Part shown: in pieces, positions 33,666-44,411 of the stretch
How the letters are laid out: every line of letters begins with the position of its first letter
How positions within the stretch are numbered: position 1 is the stretch's first letter
The notes under the pieces: model-generated
Database searches by the model: none
Told to the model about the DNA's origin: nothing
What the model saw: the letters and a program-made list of their open reading frames with translations, nothing else
Made by a program: the position numbers and the translations under genes
From: Ligula intestinalis
Taxonomy: Eukaryota > Platyhelminthes > Cestoda > Diphyllobothriidea > Diphyllobothriidae
Length of the DNA: 64,000 nt
NCBI GenBank assembly: GCA_036362985.1
Contig: JAYGXS010000010.1
Span: 6,287,293-6,351,292 of the forward strand
Reading direction: 5' to 3'

Positions 33666-33699
33666 TGCTTAGACTACTAGCCGATGTGCGACCGCTATC

Positions 33700-34262
33700 G
33701 GGGCTCGAAAAGAAGCCCAAAGGCAGGGGGGATTAATCAGTTTGTAGGAGCCTGCCTACCCCCCCCCCCCCAGCGCTGCCTACTCTGTCAACGTGGCCAG
33801 TCAATCGATCTTTGGCACATCGCTGATTACTGGTCCACACTGGACTTGCCTCCCCACTTGTGATGACTGATCTACGAAGCGTGAATTGGCAGTCATATCA
33901 CTCAATCAGTTAATCGATTTTGCGTACCACTGATTACTGATATGCGCCGGATTTGTTGTCAGCGCTGGCAGAAACACACTTCACAATAAGTCCATTTTAC
34001 AGGCAAGGCGGAACTCACTCGGTCTTTCGCTCCGGTGCGCGGCGGACGCGAGGCTGCGGCGCTCTTTCTCGCTCCTCATGATCGAACTCCACCCCAGGCC
34101 GAGTCAACCCTTCTGTTATCTCTTCTCCTTCTCATTCTGTACAGAACACAAACTCCTTCTACCTTCGCTTCCACGACTTCTATTTTCTTCTTCTAAGGAA
34201 CCGGGTCTGGAAGATCGCATTAGGTAGGGTTTAACCAGCTTAGACCTTACTACTTTGCAATA
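33700..34262 (+). mobile_element. LTR-like repeat L, plus copy (variant)
   Basis: Shares GAACTCCACCCCAGGCCGAG, GTCAACCCTTCTG, TGTACAGAACACAA, then CTAAGGAACCGGG and GGAAGATCGCA with the copies at 42560-43010 and 52790-53080. A poly-C tract of about 13 lies at 33759-33771. No coding sequence. Confidence 0.5.
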
Positions 34263-34320
34263 AGTTCCGTTAGCTATCAAAGAGCGTTAATCAACAAATG
34301 TTAATGTTCAATCTGGACCG

Positions 34321-34475
34321 GCAAAAAGAGCTCGTGGTTCAATTGTTGAAGCGAAAGGTCGCGAGTTCGAGCCTCGAGAAGTGCACCACTTGGGGTTGAG
34401 TATGGCTGGCTGACGAAGGTTAATAAGCCAGAAACGGCCATTGCAGTCTCCTTGGCCTTTGCCGGCAATATTTTC
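34321..34475 (+). mobile_element. tRNA-derived SINE, fullest copy
   Basis: Head: GCTCGTGGTTCAATTG (box A position) and GGTCGCGAGTTCGAGCC (box B, near consensus). Body: ACCACTTGGGGTTGAGTATG. 3' end: hammerhead-like motif at 34403-34448, then CTCCTTGGCCTTTGCC. The tRNA head would give a Pol III promoter; a LINE would supply the reverse transcriptase. Confidence 0.7.
34403..34448 (+). ncRNA. Hammerhead-like motif in SINE
   Basis: Stem I GGCTGG with GCAGTC (5 of 6 positions pair or wobble). Core CTGACGA at 34410-34416. Stem II GGTT/AGCC around AATA. GAAA at 34431-34434, stem III word ACGGCCAT (one change from the palindrome ATGGCCAT), cleavage base T. Confidence 0.55.
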
Positions 34476-35369
34476 CGCTAATACAACCAGCTGAGGTTAG
34501 TGAACCTTCACCAAGCAGGGTTTAATTTAGCGACTGCGCGCGGGCCACACATGTCCGCTAGACTGGCCTTTCACATAAAGCGGAAAGGGCAGTTGGAATC
34601 CAGACTATGAGGACCTTGAAGGTCACAGCAAAAAAAGAATCATTGCATCTTTGCCAATCCCACCTTGACAGCCTTCTAAGCCGTGACTTTTAACGGCACA
34701 TGATAGTTTAAGGGCATATCAGAATTGTAACTGGAGGGAATGTGTTCTAAATGTCATGGGTACGGGAGCCTCACGGTCGATCTCACTTTGTCTTCCCTTG
34801 ATTAGACAACAGGCCACAGCCGAAGTCATGGCAGTCGTTTGAGGAGAAACTTGGTGTCCTTGTCACACAGGACACATCACACTCAAACTGGGATCATGTT
34901 AACGTGAACAGACGCACCGGTTATGCCACCTCCTAGTTAATTAGCACCTTTGAAAAGGGGACTTAGTTGAAGGTCACCGTTGCGGTGTTAATTGTTGAGG
35001 CTAAAGGAATGACGAGTCCTGATTTGAGTGTTGTGTGAACCTTCGATTGGGACTCTCCCAGCCGAGACACCTGTACCGTCCTCCCAAAACCAACAGCATT
35101 TATCCTTAACTGATTGACATTGAGCTTATCTTAGTTAAGTAAGTTTAATTTGAAGTTCTTTAAGTTTAGTTTTAGCATATTTAAGTTTTTGGTTTATTAT
35201 TTAGTTTTACCTTAGTTTACGGGAGATTCGTTTTTTAGTTTGATTAGTTCAGTTTAGTTAGGTAGTTCAGTTTTATTTAATTTTGGCTGTATTAGCGACA
35301 TGCGGTTGCTTTTCGCGCTAAAAATGGGGCAAAGTCCATTCTTAGTGGTTCTATCACAGGGAGTTAAGT
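34476..35369. other. No gene; SINE-like and T-rich remnants
   Basis: At 34980-35095 there is a weak SINE-like series (GTTGAGGCTAAAGGAATG, then GATTGGGACTCTCCC). A T-rich stretch with repeated TTTAGTTTA units fills 35140-35290, like the stretch at 33170-33370. Confidence 0.35.
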
Positions 35370-35725
35370 GAGTTAAACCCAGTTAATGCGATCTTCAGAC
35401 CATGGTTACTTAGTAGAGAAGAAGTCTTGGAAAGGACAGAGTGTAAGGAAGATTATATTGTGTACACAGAAACGGAGAATTGATGGAAGAAGTCTGACTT
35501 GGTAGAGCACGACCGCCAAGGAGAGAGCAGTCAGGCCAGTAGACAGAGAGAGAGCGTTCATCGGCTAGGGCAGCCTGTGATTGGTTGAAAAGCGTGTGGA
35601 TGGATATCTTGGTGGGCGGTCCACGTCACGCGCGCCAGTAAGTCTGGTGGCCGCAACGACCTTGAGGTCTAGATGGATTGAGGTCATGACAGGAAGGCCA
35701 AGCATCGTGCGAACAACGACGCACA
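35370..35725 (-). mobile_element. LTR-like repeat L, minus copy
   Basis: Plus strand shows GATCTTCAGACCATGGTTAC, TAGTAGAG, ATTGTGTACACAG and GCCTGTGATTGG, the inverse of the plus copies. It joins a PLE-A fragment at about 35730. Confidence 0.5.
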
Positions 35726-35729
35726 ACAG

Positions 35730-36000
35730 TTCTATTTTAAAGATACGATTGGCCGAAGGGGTGCGCTCTCTTTGTGCACCTTGGGGAGACCACAGAAGCG
35801 AGCTAGAGCCGTTTCCTGCACTCTCGCCATGCGTCGGTCGATTGATGATATGGCACCCGATTTCTCCATTGCCAACAGCTTTGTGTTGATCTCGCGTGTC
35901 AGCGTTTTCATGGGGTTGGATGGAACTCGTATATTCTCCTTTATCGGCAAGTTCTATTTTACTTTCGAAAATTCGAATTTTTTTAGAGCAGCTCCGCAAT
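35730..36000 (-). pseudogene. PLE-A reverse transcriptase N-terminal fragment
   Basis: Minus strand: REINTKLLAMEKSGAISSID, then ARFCGLPKVHKESAPLRPIV. This matches the start of RT in the fuller copy at 44846 (LPKVHKKGAPLRPIVSLKG). Only about 70 codons are kept. Confidence 0.8.
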
Positions 36001-36539
36001 TTTCGGGTTCTTGAATGATTTTAATTATTGCACGCTTTTTAATGCCACACATTGGATTATTTAAATAAGTATTCCTATTATTTCACTGCTTTTATACGCT
36101 CTACCTTTTGAATTACTTTCACTCTGCCACGTGATACCCCACGCGTATAAACCCTATTACCAACGATGCCATAGTAGCGCACGCTGGGATTTACACTGGC
36201 TGTAGTGAGCCCTTAACCAGACTGTTACCCTAGCCTCTTTCTTAATTTACGTGTAGGTCATTGATTCCTGCCACCTCAGCTTCTGTTTTCTTATAAAGCA
36301 ACTGCAGTTGAAGCAGATGACGCATGGTAAAATATACGAATGATATGAAATATCGATTAACCTTCGTCTTTTCAAGCGGGATCATGTGAATGAGGGGTGA
36401 AAATCATGCACGACAGTGGACATTACGTACAACCGCGCCTGGAGCCCAGCCAGTTAACTGCCCTTTTGTTACAGTAGATGCGAATCTTGCCAACTGTTTT
36501 TTTGTGTGCCAGAGACTGGCTTCCTAGTCACACGCGGAC

Positions 36540-36990
36540 ACTAGAGAAAGGGTGAAGCTAAGGAACGTTGACTCCGTGAATGGCGACAGGAAACAGCTTA
36601 TCCGGAAGAAAATGTTTAACGTGCTTACTCGGTGGTTCGACTAGATATTTTTGTATTTGTCAAGTTGCACATTTAAGGAGCAGGCCTACAGTCAAAGACT
36701 TACTTCAGAAGGGCAAAAAGCAGCCAAGAGTGCCGTATTCCTGTATCAAGCATTTTTTAATGATTAAAACATGGTGAACCATCTCGCTCCCCAGCCCATC
36801 TGCCACTGGCAAGAAAACCCAAATCAGTGGTCGTGAACACAGGAAGAGTCACGTTTGTAACCATCCAGACCGCACGGAATGCTCATATGCTTCAAATTTA
36901 CGTCGGAATTGTTACTGATTTTGAACTTACCATACAAACAGCCCATTTACTAACTCAAAGGCCTGGGCTGTTAGTATGGTAAGTTTGTCA
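36540..36990. repeat. Repeat X/R fragment, inverted, with perfect hairpin
   Basis: Inverse of 28.4-28.8 and 30.6-31.2 kb (plus strand shows AACGTTGACTCCGTGAATGG, CAAGAAAACCCAAATCAGTG). It ends in the R-type junction at 36927-36988, whose arms (AACTTACCATAC-AAACAGCCCA) pair with TGGGCTGTTAGTATGGTAAG almost without mismatch. Confidence 0.6.
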
Positions 36991-37399
36991 TCAATTTATA
37001 CTCCTGTAGTGAACGCTGACCCAGGGTTGTTCGGGGAAATGTGGTTGTTTGTGATCAGCACCCCTGCCAACGCTGACTCCTGTTACCCTCGCCTGCTAAG
37101 CCCTGCATGCTCTTCTTCGATCCGTTGCTGGACCCACCGGCACTGTTAGTTTGGCTTCGCGCTCCTGTTTGGTTTGCTGCTGGGGCGGCGTGGTTCTTGA
37201 GGCTAACTTCGCAAAAGCTCGAAGTCAGTCGATGTGCACCATTTCACTGATTGGCTGTAGGCAACAGAGGACAGGTCCCAACGGCGGACGCGAACAGAAC
37301 TGGCCTAAGGAGACAGTGACCAACAACTGCTTTCGCCTGTTTGTAAAGTCATTTCACACAGAGTAAAAGCTTGTCCAATCGCAGAAGAGTAAGTAAATT
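36991..37399. other. Unclassified repeat-like segment
   Basis: The stretch TGTGCACCATTTCACTGATT at about 37232 resembles the minus strand near 62575 (GTGCACCACTTCACTGATTT). The segment 37020-37090 resembles 43490-43570 inverted. No gene is assigned. Confidence 0.3.
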
Positions 37400-37775
37400 A
37401 AACCCTAGGAACTGCGATCTGTAGACCATGGTTTCCTAGTAGATGAGGAGTCGGTGGAGGCCAGAATATACTAGGGATAGTTTATGATGCACAGAGGGGA
37501 ACGAAAAATAATCCAGAAGAAATTTTAATTGGGAGCGCACGACCGGCCAAGAAATCAGCCGGCTCCAAGTGCCAGTTTGACAGCTGTCAGGCCAGTGGAC
37601 GGAGAAAGCATTCACATGTGCAGGCTTGTCATTCGTTACCGGTTCGGAAAGCAACTTTGCGGCAACTGTGATTGGCTGTTCCCGGACGTCAATATCAACG
37701 GCTGCGGGACTTCAGGAAAGTTCACTTCGGCGCCAGCTGGTCACGACAACTGTCTCCTTCCATGACCGAAATTCG
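37400..37775 (-). mobile_element. LTR-like repeat L, minus copy
   Basis: Plus strand: CTGTAGACCATGGTTTCC, TAGTAGATGAGGAGTCGG, ATGTGCAGGCTTGTCATTC, GTGATTGGCTGTTCCCGG, CTGGTCACGACAACTG. This is the inverse of 32445-32830, nearly full length. Confidence 0.55.
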
Positions 37776-38209
37776 ATTGATGACAGTAATCAAACGGATG
37801 AAGAATAGTTAAGTTAAGTGAGGGCGAAACATACCAAGGTAGGGTTATAAAACAGCCTGGATGGCTGTGGCTGGCGTGAATGAACCAGGATGCAGTGGCG
37901 GCTGAAGAAAGCCAGTGGTTCGGTTAAACGTATGAGCTGAACTAAAGGTACCATTTGCGGTGGAAGAAGTACCACTTGTTAAGAAGAAGATCTGGGTGCT
38001 GGTATTGATGAAGGAACATCTCTGTTGGATTGGGAAGTAACCATGGCCTGGGCTGAATGGGCTGTGAGCGGTAAATCGCGAGTGCAGATCGCCAAATACA
38101 CATAGACACGTCGGAAAAACACATAATACGCAGGGACAGTGGGCTACATCAGATTTTGAGTGTTAATTTCACGTCGGACGGTCACTAATATCACCGGAAG
38201 TTAAGTAGG

Positions 38210-38475
38210 TTTAAACCCTGGCAACGGCAATCTTCAGACCATGATTACTTATTAGAGTAGAAGTCGGTGGAGACCAGCTGTGTCAAGTGCGGGAATCCCC
38301 AGCGGCCCAGTGAAAAAGAGCGTTCATGCGTGCAGGCTTGCTATTTGTCATCGTGTTAAGTACAAGCTTTGCGGCACCTGTGATTGGCTGTTTCCAGACG
38401 TCAAGATCAATGGCTGCGGGACTTCAAGAAAGTTCCCTTCGATGGGAGCTAGTCACAACAGTCCAACCCTATCAG
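38210..38475 (-). mobile_element. LTR-like repeat L, minus copy, internally deleted
   Basis: Plus strand: CAATCTTCAGACCATGATTA, then ATGCGTGCAGGCTTGCTATT, GTGATTGGCTGTTTCCAG and GGGAGCTAGTCACAAC. Shorter than 37400-37775 because the middle is missing. Confidence 0.5.
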
Positions 38476-38589
38476 TCTTCCCTACTCATATGTCGTACTA
38501 TTTTCCTTTTTACAAGTATGCATATCGCAGTGGGTTGAGGTAATAAGGCAGGCCCCTACCACAGTGAGGTCCGATTTCTTGTGGAAAGA

Positions 38590-38720
38590 AAAGAAGTGAG
38601 GCCCCAGGTGACAGGAATAGTTAACTCCCACTAAAGAAGAAAGACGGTCGAATACCGGAACGATTTTTTTGTTATTCTGAGCTTTCGGACTCCTGCAAGG
38701 GTCTATAGGAGTTAAGTCTA
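38590..38720 (-). mobile_element. PLE-G terminal fragment with degraded hammerhead
   Basis: Minus strand: core CTATAGA, stem II region, GAAAGCTC at 38686-38679, then AGAATAACAAAAAAATCG. The AGCT word is kept; the core is damaged. Confidence 0.5.
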
Positions 38721-39180
38721 AGACGGTTAACCCTAGCACCTACAATCTTCGAGGCATGGTTCCTTAGGCGATAGGAGAAGTCTTGGGAAGGCCAGAGTAA
38801 AAGGAAGAGTTTATTGTGTACACAGGACGGAGAATAGATGGAAAGAGTGTTGACTCGCGGATGCCCGCAGTCCGGCTGCTAGGGCGTCAATTACGGAGTG
38901 ACTAGAGCAGCAGGAATCGCCGGCGAATGGTTTGTCCCGGGGGCCAATGGGACTGCTAATGGCTAGACTAGCGTGTGCGCAAGACCTTGAGGTTGGCTAA
39001 CGCTGGCTAGCCTGAGCGCGCATTCGCGCTGAGGAGTATGTGCGCGTCGGTCAAGGACAGTTAGCGCCTAGCCTAGCAGTGGGCGCGCAGGCAGGCTAAA
39101 GGCGCCATGCGTCAGCGATTGGTCTTGGGCTGCAAGTGGCTGCAACAAGGCCACTACAAGTCCATCGTCAGATGTAGGAA
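38721..39180 (-). mobile_element. LTR-like repeat L, minus copy, diverged
   Basis: Plus strand: CAATCTTCGAGGCATGGTTC, CTTAGGCG, TTTATTGTGTACACAGG. It follows the family's order at the 3' end; the left boundary is unclear. Confidence 0.4.
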
Positions 39181-39419
39181 GCAGCAACAAATGGGGGGAC
39201 TAGTTTAGGCGTGTGTACAAAACAAAAGTAGAAGATGAATCATTGTCTGGTGTGGGGCACCGATTGGTCATTGCGGACCATGTCAGTCTGCGCCAGTAGG
39301 CGAGATCTGCGTGTTAGGTAGGAATATTTACAGAAATAAAGTCGTCAATGAAAACAAGCAACCTTTAAAGGATGGAAGGGTCAATTAAACATCAGGGGTG
39401 AAGGTAGAGGACCAATTAA

Positions 39420-40470
39420 CCACCAATGCCGTAGATCCGGAAATAACCTCGCAGGGCAACATATGCGGGCGCCAGCTCGATATATCTGTCGACTGAATTC
39501 CCATCCGTGGACCAGGCTTCAATCATTTCTCGGCAATTATCCTCGCGGTTGCAAAGTTGAACTCGTGGCCCGTCTCGTAGGTGTGGACCACTTCTTGCGA
39601 AAAGGTGTCACCTCATCAAACAGCCAGCTTGTATGCGTGTATGCGCGATCCGAGCATGCTTTCAATTTGACCTGTGTAATCCCACGAACAGCTTAGGCAT
39701 GGGATGCGATGCACTACTTCTGATTGGTCGTTCTGCGTAAGCCGGTCTTTATTTTCATCATCCTGCTGCACATGGTAGCCTTGGGTCTGTGTGCAACTCC
39801 AACACCTAATCCCACAGCGAGGTGCTCCGTCGCTTCTGAGGCGTCGGTGATTTATGGTAGAGCCTGCCATATCTTCGGTGTGTCTCCCGTTTGGATCCTC
39901 CTAAGCCGAATGCGTAGGCATCGGTTTATAAAAGTTTCTGGATAATTGTCCCGCACAAATTGGTCGCGGAGATATCGGGCCTCGCGTACCTTTTCCTCCG
40001 GCTTACTGTAGTTGATCTGAATCCGTTAAAGGAGCGTTTTTACACGGCTCTGTTTGTGAGCAACTGGATGGTTGCTATGCAAACTGAGAAATTGCGTTAT
40101 GTTCGTTGCCTTCCTGCAAACCGTCGTCTCGATTTCACCATTGGGCGTTCTCTTGACGAGGACATCAGGGAAAGGTAGCTGCTGCACTATTTCATCTTCC
40201 CTCGTAAATTGTAGGTCAGGAAAGATTCAATTTAACAAGTTATGGAGGTTTTGCAACATGCTCTTCTTGACGATAACAAACGTGTCGTCTACGTATTGAC
40301 TCCAAATTGCAGGTTTTTGCTGATTGAAGGCTGTGTTTTCTAGCTCTTGTAAAGCAGAGTGTAGGAAATGGACAGTCGAACTAGCGTGAGTCCAGCAGCA
40401 AGGTCTGGCATCTGAACTGCGTGTGAGCGCTGGATTCATCACAAGTGCCTCCTATTTGGTCATATGTTTC
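39420..40470 (-). pseudogene. PLE-G reverse transcriptase C-terminus and GIY-YIG
   Basis: Minus strand: the RT catalytic block WSQYVDDTFVIVKKS (about 40330-40280), the thumb-side text FPDLQF, LPFPDVLV and HSNHPVAHKQS (about 40220-40070), then a linker with RCLRIRLRRIQTGDTPKIW. The GIY-YIG core follows: HRIPCLSCSWDYTGQIES (about 39725-39670). Stops and frameshifts are frequent. It is related to 53700-54060. Function by family: reverse transcription and target nicking. Confidence 0.75.
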
Positions 40471-41199
40471 AGTCAGCCCCCGAGCAAATGATTAGGCAGA
40501 CCGGAGTGACGTCGGCCTACAAATGCACACTTACTGCTCCGATCGCGAGGGGCAAACGGCTGGCTATTGCACGCAGAATTGGGCCACTACACGCTTGATG
40601 ACACACTGGATCAGCGGTTTTTTGTATATTCCTAAAAATAAAAGCTGCTTGCAAAGTTGTATGTTATGTATTCTCTAACTTCATTCTCATCGATCGCTAT
40701 TTACCCTTTCATTTTCTGCAATAATATAACATGCGCAAAACCGTACCTATTCGTGTAAACGAGCTGAAGCCACAACCTATTGATGTAATTTATTACTAAT
40801 TATCGGCTATCTGCTACCGAATTTTACGACTATCGGAGCACAAATGATGGAGTATCACTCGGAATCTGATCGAATTTTGCTCATCTTATGATATCCGATG
40901 ATCCTCATCAAAAGAGACCGGACAATGTGCTCAGTTCCCAATGAAAAGCAGTTCGACCTAATAAGTGTAGCCGACCAAAGACTATGGCTTCACATCCGAG
41001 GTCATTTAAATCTATGATTCGGCATGGTATGCTTGCAGGAGAAATAAGCTGAAAATGGCCATCCCCATAGTCCGCGTCCTGTGTTGCATTTATTATTGGT
41101 CGATGTTTTCCTATGAAAGGCTTTTGAATGGTCGGAAATGCGTGAGGTCCAGGTAATTGAATAGGAGACAATAAGGCATTCTCTGAAGGAACCAATTGG

Positions 41200-41690
41200 T
41201 TATTCGCCCGACGTGTCGAAGTCTCATGCGAACCCATTGTCAAGGAATAAAAATATGTAAAACTCACTGCTCCGACGGAAATGAACTTGAGTGCTGCCAT
41301 CGATTTGTTCGTGCAACGCGGATAGGCACGAGGAAGATCGATAAGCCTATTATCAAAATCCGCTCGTGAAGGCCATGCTTTCTGCAGCAGGCGTGAATTT
41401 CGGTCCTCTGACTGGCCCAGTATTGTCACGCTTTCGAGGTCGCTACTGCGCCCGGTCGAGGTTGCGTGGGCGACAACCAAGTAATGCCTGTCCCTCCTTT
41501 GCACAGCGATTTCGTTCTCGTGCAGTCTCACGAGAACCCCTTTGTCGGTTTCGCCAACATAATTGGCTTGACCACAAAGAAAGTCAATCCTATAAATGAC
41601 ACCAAATCCTTGGCTAACGGGTACTGGGTATTTAGGCTGTATGAGTTGCCTGCGGATTATCATTTCCAGTCTGGTAGCGACGTCCATCCC
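41200..41690 (-). pseudogene. PLE-D1 GIY-YIG endonuclease
   Basis: Minus strand, one frame: IRRQLIQPKYPVPVSQGFG, then VIYRIDFLCGQANYVGETDK (GIY and YIG blocks), VLVRLHENEIA, and the tail DFDNRLIDLPRAYPR. It ends at a hammerhead-like motif, 41210-41243. An inverted terminal segment with its own motif (41704-41737, plus) precedes it. The usual PLE-A-like Asn-His-Glu positions are partly changed. The RT is missing. Confidence 0.75.
41210..41243 (-). ncRNA. Hammerhead-like motif, PLE-D type (U3-A8 core)
   Basis: Minus strand: TTGACAA in the CTGANGA position, extra T, stem II GGGTTC/GACTTC, then GACACGTC. The A13-A14 box is mutated in this copy. Confidence 0.55.
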
Positions 41691-41703
41691 AAATTTGCTG
41701 GCC

Positions 41704-41737
41704 TTGACAATGGGCTCGCATGACAGTTCGAAACGTC
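41704..41737 (+). ncRNA. Hammerhead-like motif, PLE-D type (U3-A8 core)
   Basis: TTGACAA, extra T, stem II GGGCTC/CAGTTC, GAAACGTC. Apart from the paired change C3 to U and G8 to A, the core is intact. Stem III word ACGT. It faces the opposite way to the ORF on its left. Confidence 0.6.
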
Positions 41738-41929
41738 GGACTTACCAGAGGACGTCTTCTCGTTTTCTTCAAACGGGTTTGTATGTAGATTCTCCAAGTA
41801 GGGACTATTCACCGCGGCTTATTATGGGCTGGATCGAATCCTGATGTGAATCTTCATCTTCACGTTTTAATGCCGTGCTTTAAAGTTGAGGCCCACATAA
41901 TTAAATAGAAGACAGGTAGGCGTCCTCTG

Positions 41930-42460
41930 GTCATTTGTCCGACGCTTCGAAGTCTAATTCGAGTCCATTGTCAAGGTATCAAGGATTATGCAGCTCACTG
42001 CATATTTAACTCACCTCTGGCGGGAGTGACCTTCAACTCTGTCATTGATTTTTACGCGCAACGTCTGATAAGCCTCCAGAAGATCGATATACCTATTAAT
42101 AGAATCCCCACGTAAGTGCCACGCCTCCTGCAACAGACATGAAATTCGGTTGTGTAAATGACTCAGAATTTCCACTCTTTCAAAGTCTAGGTCGTGCGCT
42201 GGCGAAGACGCGTGAGTGGCTACCAAGGAAAGCTTGATGGTCCAACGCGCGGCGAGTCCATGCTCGTGTAGTCTAGTGAGCACCCATTTGCCAGTCTCGC
42301 CAACATAATTGGCTTGGCCACAAAGACAGCCGATGCGGTAAATGAGGTATGCAAACATGTATCACAAATTTTTCTCTGGTTCGCAAATTTCTGCCGCCAA
42401 TGGGTCTTCTTGTGTTTTTACTCAAGGTTCCTCGATTGGTTTGCCCAGTGGATTTCACAT
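41930..42460 (-). pseudogene. PLE-D2 GIY-YIG endonuclease
   Basis: Minus strand: LIYRIGCLCGQANYVGETGK, LTRLHEHGLAARW, then SINRYIDLLEAYQTL after about 60 residues. It ends at a hammerhead-like motif, 41941-41974. Upstream linker text (about 42450-42370) is in a second frame. PLE-D2 and PLE-D1 lie head to tail, with an inverted terminal segment between them. Confidence 0.75.
41941..41974 (-). ncRNA. Hammerhead-like motif, PLE-D type (U3-A8 core)
   Basis: Minus strand: TTGACAA, extra T, stem II GGACTC/GACTTC (5 of 6 pairs, counting a wobble), GAAGCGTC. Position 15.1 is G, giving a G-U closing pair. Confidence 0.55.
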
Positions 42461-42559
42461 AAGAGACGCCATTGACGGATGGCTGAGAAGCGTACTATCT
42501 GACGACTGGTTTGACCTGTATGGGTATATGATATGTAGTGGTCCTTTCTGTCCGACGCC

Positions 42560-43010
42560 CACCTAACTCTTGACGTCACCGACAAGGTCACTCTGAGCAG
42601 GCCCTTGCGCGAATGCACTTTTCGGCCTGCCTCAGACCAGACGCAAACTGGCCCATGAAACACTCACCACCCACGCCAGAGTCTTCCTTCGCGTGCCATC
42701 CAACCAATCACTATCAAGGCCGCGAGACTCAGCGAGGATTCGGCAGCTGCCCCTGATTATTGGTGCTAAACTCACTTAGGATTCTGCCCCCTCGCGGGGC
42801 AGACGCGCTGCCGCGGCTCTCTCACATGGCTCTCACGGTCGAACTCCACGCCAGATCGAGTCAACCCTTCTGCTAACTATTGTCCTATTCATTCTGTACA
42901 AAATACAATCTTCCTACAGCTCTGGTTTCCCAAGACTTCTCTCATCTTCTAAGGAACCGGGCCTGGAAGATCGCAGCCGTTAGGGTTAAACCGTAGTAAT
43001 CTTAACACTT
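42560..43010 (+). mobile_element. LTR-like repeat L, plus copy
   Basis: Shares GGTCGAACTCCACGCCAGAT, GAGTCAACCCTTCTGC, TCATTCTGTACAAAATACAA, then CTAAGGAACCGGGCCTGG and AAGATCGCAGCCGTTAGGG with 33700-34262 and 52790-53080. Confidence 0.5.
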
Positions 43011-44069
43011 TGCGATAGATCCGCCCATAATGCATGTGGCTCTGTGTAAAATTTCAAGAAATTAGATTAGGGCTGAGGGTTGGTGTTGCAATCATGTGTA
43101 GGGTCAGGTGTTAGGTCGAGGTTGAAGCCAGCGTTGGGCGGCTAAGTCTTGGTTTCATGTTGGCCGAAGGGTTCAGGTATAGACTAGGGCGGAGGTTAAG
43201 CTTTAACTTAAAGGCTGATTTTATGCTAGGATGAGTGTCCGAGTTAGGACATGGTCGTGTTCAGGTGACAATAAAAGCCAGACTTGCCGTCTTCGAGGAG
43301 TTATCAGTATATTTCTAAATGAACTAGGAATTGAGTTTTAATAGGCAAAAGACCACATTGCCTTTGGACAACAAGGCGACCTCCTCGACCAATAGCCTAA
43401 TCCAAATGAAGGTATCTGTAGTCGTATGTCCCTTTCCATCTTTTCGCGGACTGATTCTTTACAGAGAGCAGGTTGTCATGATATGGTTGTTTGCATGTGC
43501 GGCTTAAAACAGCGTCAGTTCGGTTGCGTGTGAGCAGGGGTGTGATGCTGACACACCTGCGTAAATTTGGGTCAGCGGAGATGCGTGAATGTCTCGGTTG
43601 TGCGCGCGTGATTAGTTGAGCCAGGGGCTGAGTCATCGGGGCACCACAACAGGCTAGCTGGGGCGCATAAGGTAGCTCCACAGGCAAGCGCACCTAAGCT
43701 CACCTCAAGCCTGGGGGCAGTTGTGCATTGGATGTGAACCTTCGTCGGAACGCCGACGAAGGGGACACTGGGAAAGCTGCTGAAAGTATTCATTGGTTGT
43801 GCAAAGGCCAATTCGTAGGCCCAAATGCGTCCGGCTTAGATCCTTTGGGCGCTGACAGGTTTTCAAAATGGTTGCTTAGGCTGCCCACTTATTCGAATGC
43901 AGGGCTCCCTCCCTTGCCCTATCTCGCCTCTGTAAGCCTACTGGACAGTTAATTAGCAAACCCACCTATCTAGTCCTTCCTCATTTGCGACTGCGTTAAT
44001 TTAACTGCTCCAGCGTTTACCCGATGCTATTTTCCCCTAACTTAAGTAGATAGAGATGAAGAAGACCTA
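43011..44069. other. No gene; a perfect hairpin at 43739-43762
   Basis: 43739-43762 reads CCTTCGTCGG, AACG, CCGACGAAGG: a 10-bp perfect stem with a 4-base loop. The stretch 43060-43250 is rich in GGTT and AGGG words without a regular period. No coding domain. Confidence 0.5.
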
Positions 44070-44110
44070 GAACACTTGTCGAGTACCGGATCAATTTGGT
44101 TCTTCTTCTG

Positions 44111-44144
44111 AGCTTTCGAAACCTTCTAAGAGTCCATCGTCAGC
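44111..44144 (-). ncRNA. Hammerhead ribozyme, PLE-G type
   Basis: Minus strand: CTGACGA, extra T, stem II GGACTC with GGTTTC-like 3' arm, GAAAGCTC. Core intact. Stem III word AGCT, cleavage base C. Confidence 0.7.
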
Positions 44145-44351
44145 AAAGAGAAGCTACACTTATTGCTGTTCATGACTCCGAACGCCCTCCCCCTAATCCA
44201 CTGACAATTAATTAGCGTATGCTACTACAATTGTCTCCCGGCCGTCCTATGTAGTCGTTGTTTCCTGCGCCTTGACGACCTGATAATCTCTGGCCGCAGC
44301 TTGGCCTATGAAAACTATAATTAACCTCCTTTTGGTTGCTACCTCCCACCT

Positions 44352-44385
44352 CTGAAGATGGATTTCTGTAAGAGTTCGAAAGCGC
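44352..44385 (+). ncRNA. Hammerhead motif, PLE-G type, cleavage side mutated
   Basis: CTGAAGA, extra T, stem II GGATTT/GAGTTC, GAAAGCGC. The U16.1 position is G, so the AGCT word is broken. Confidence 0.6.
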
Positions 44386-44411
44386 AGGGCAATATACAGA
44401 ATTATTTGGTG

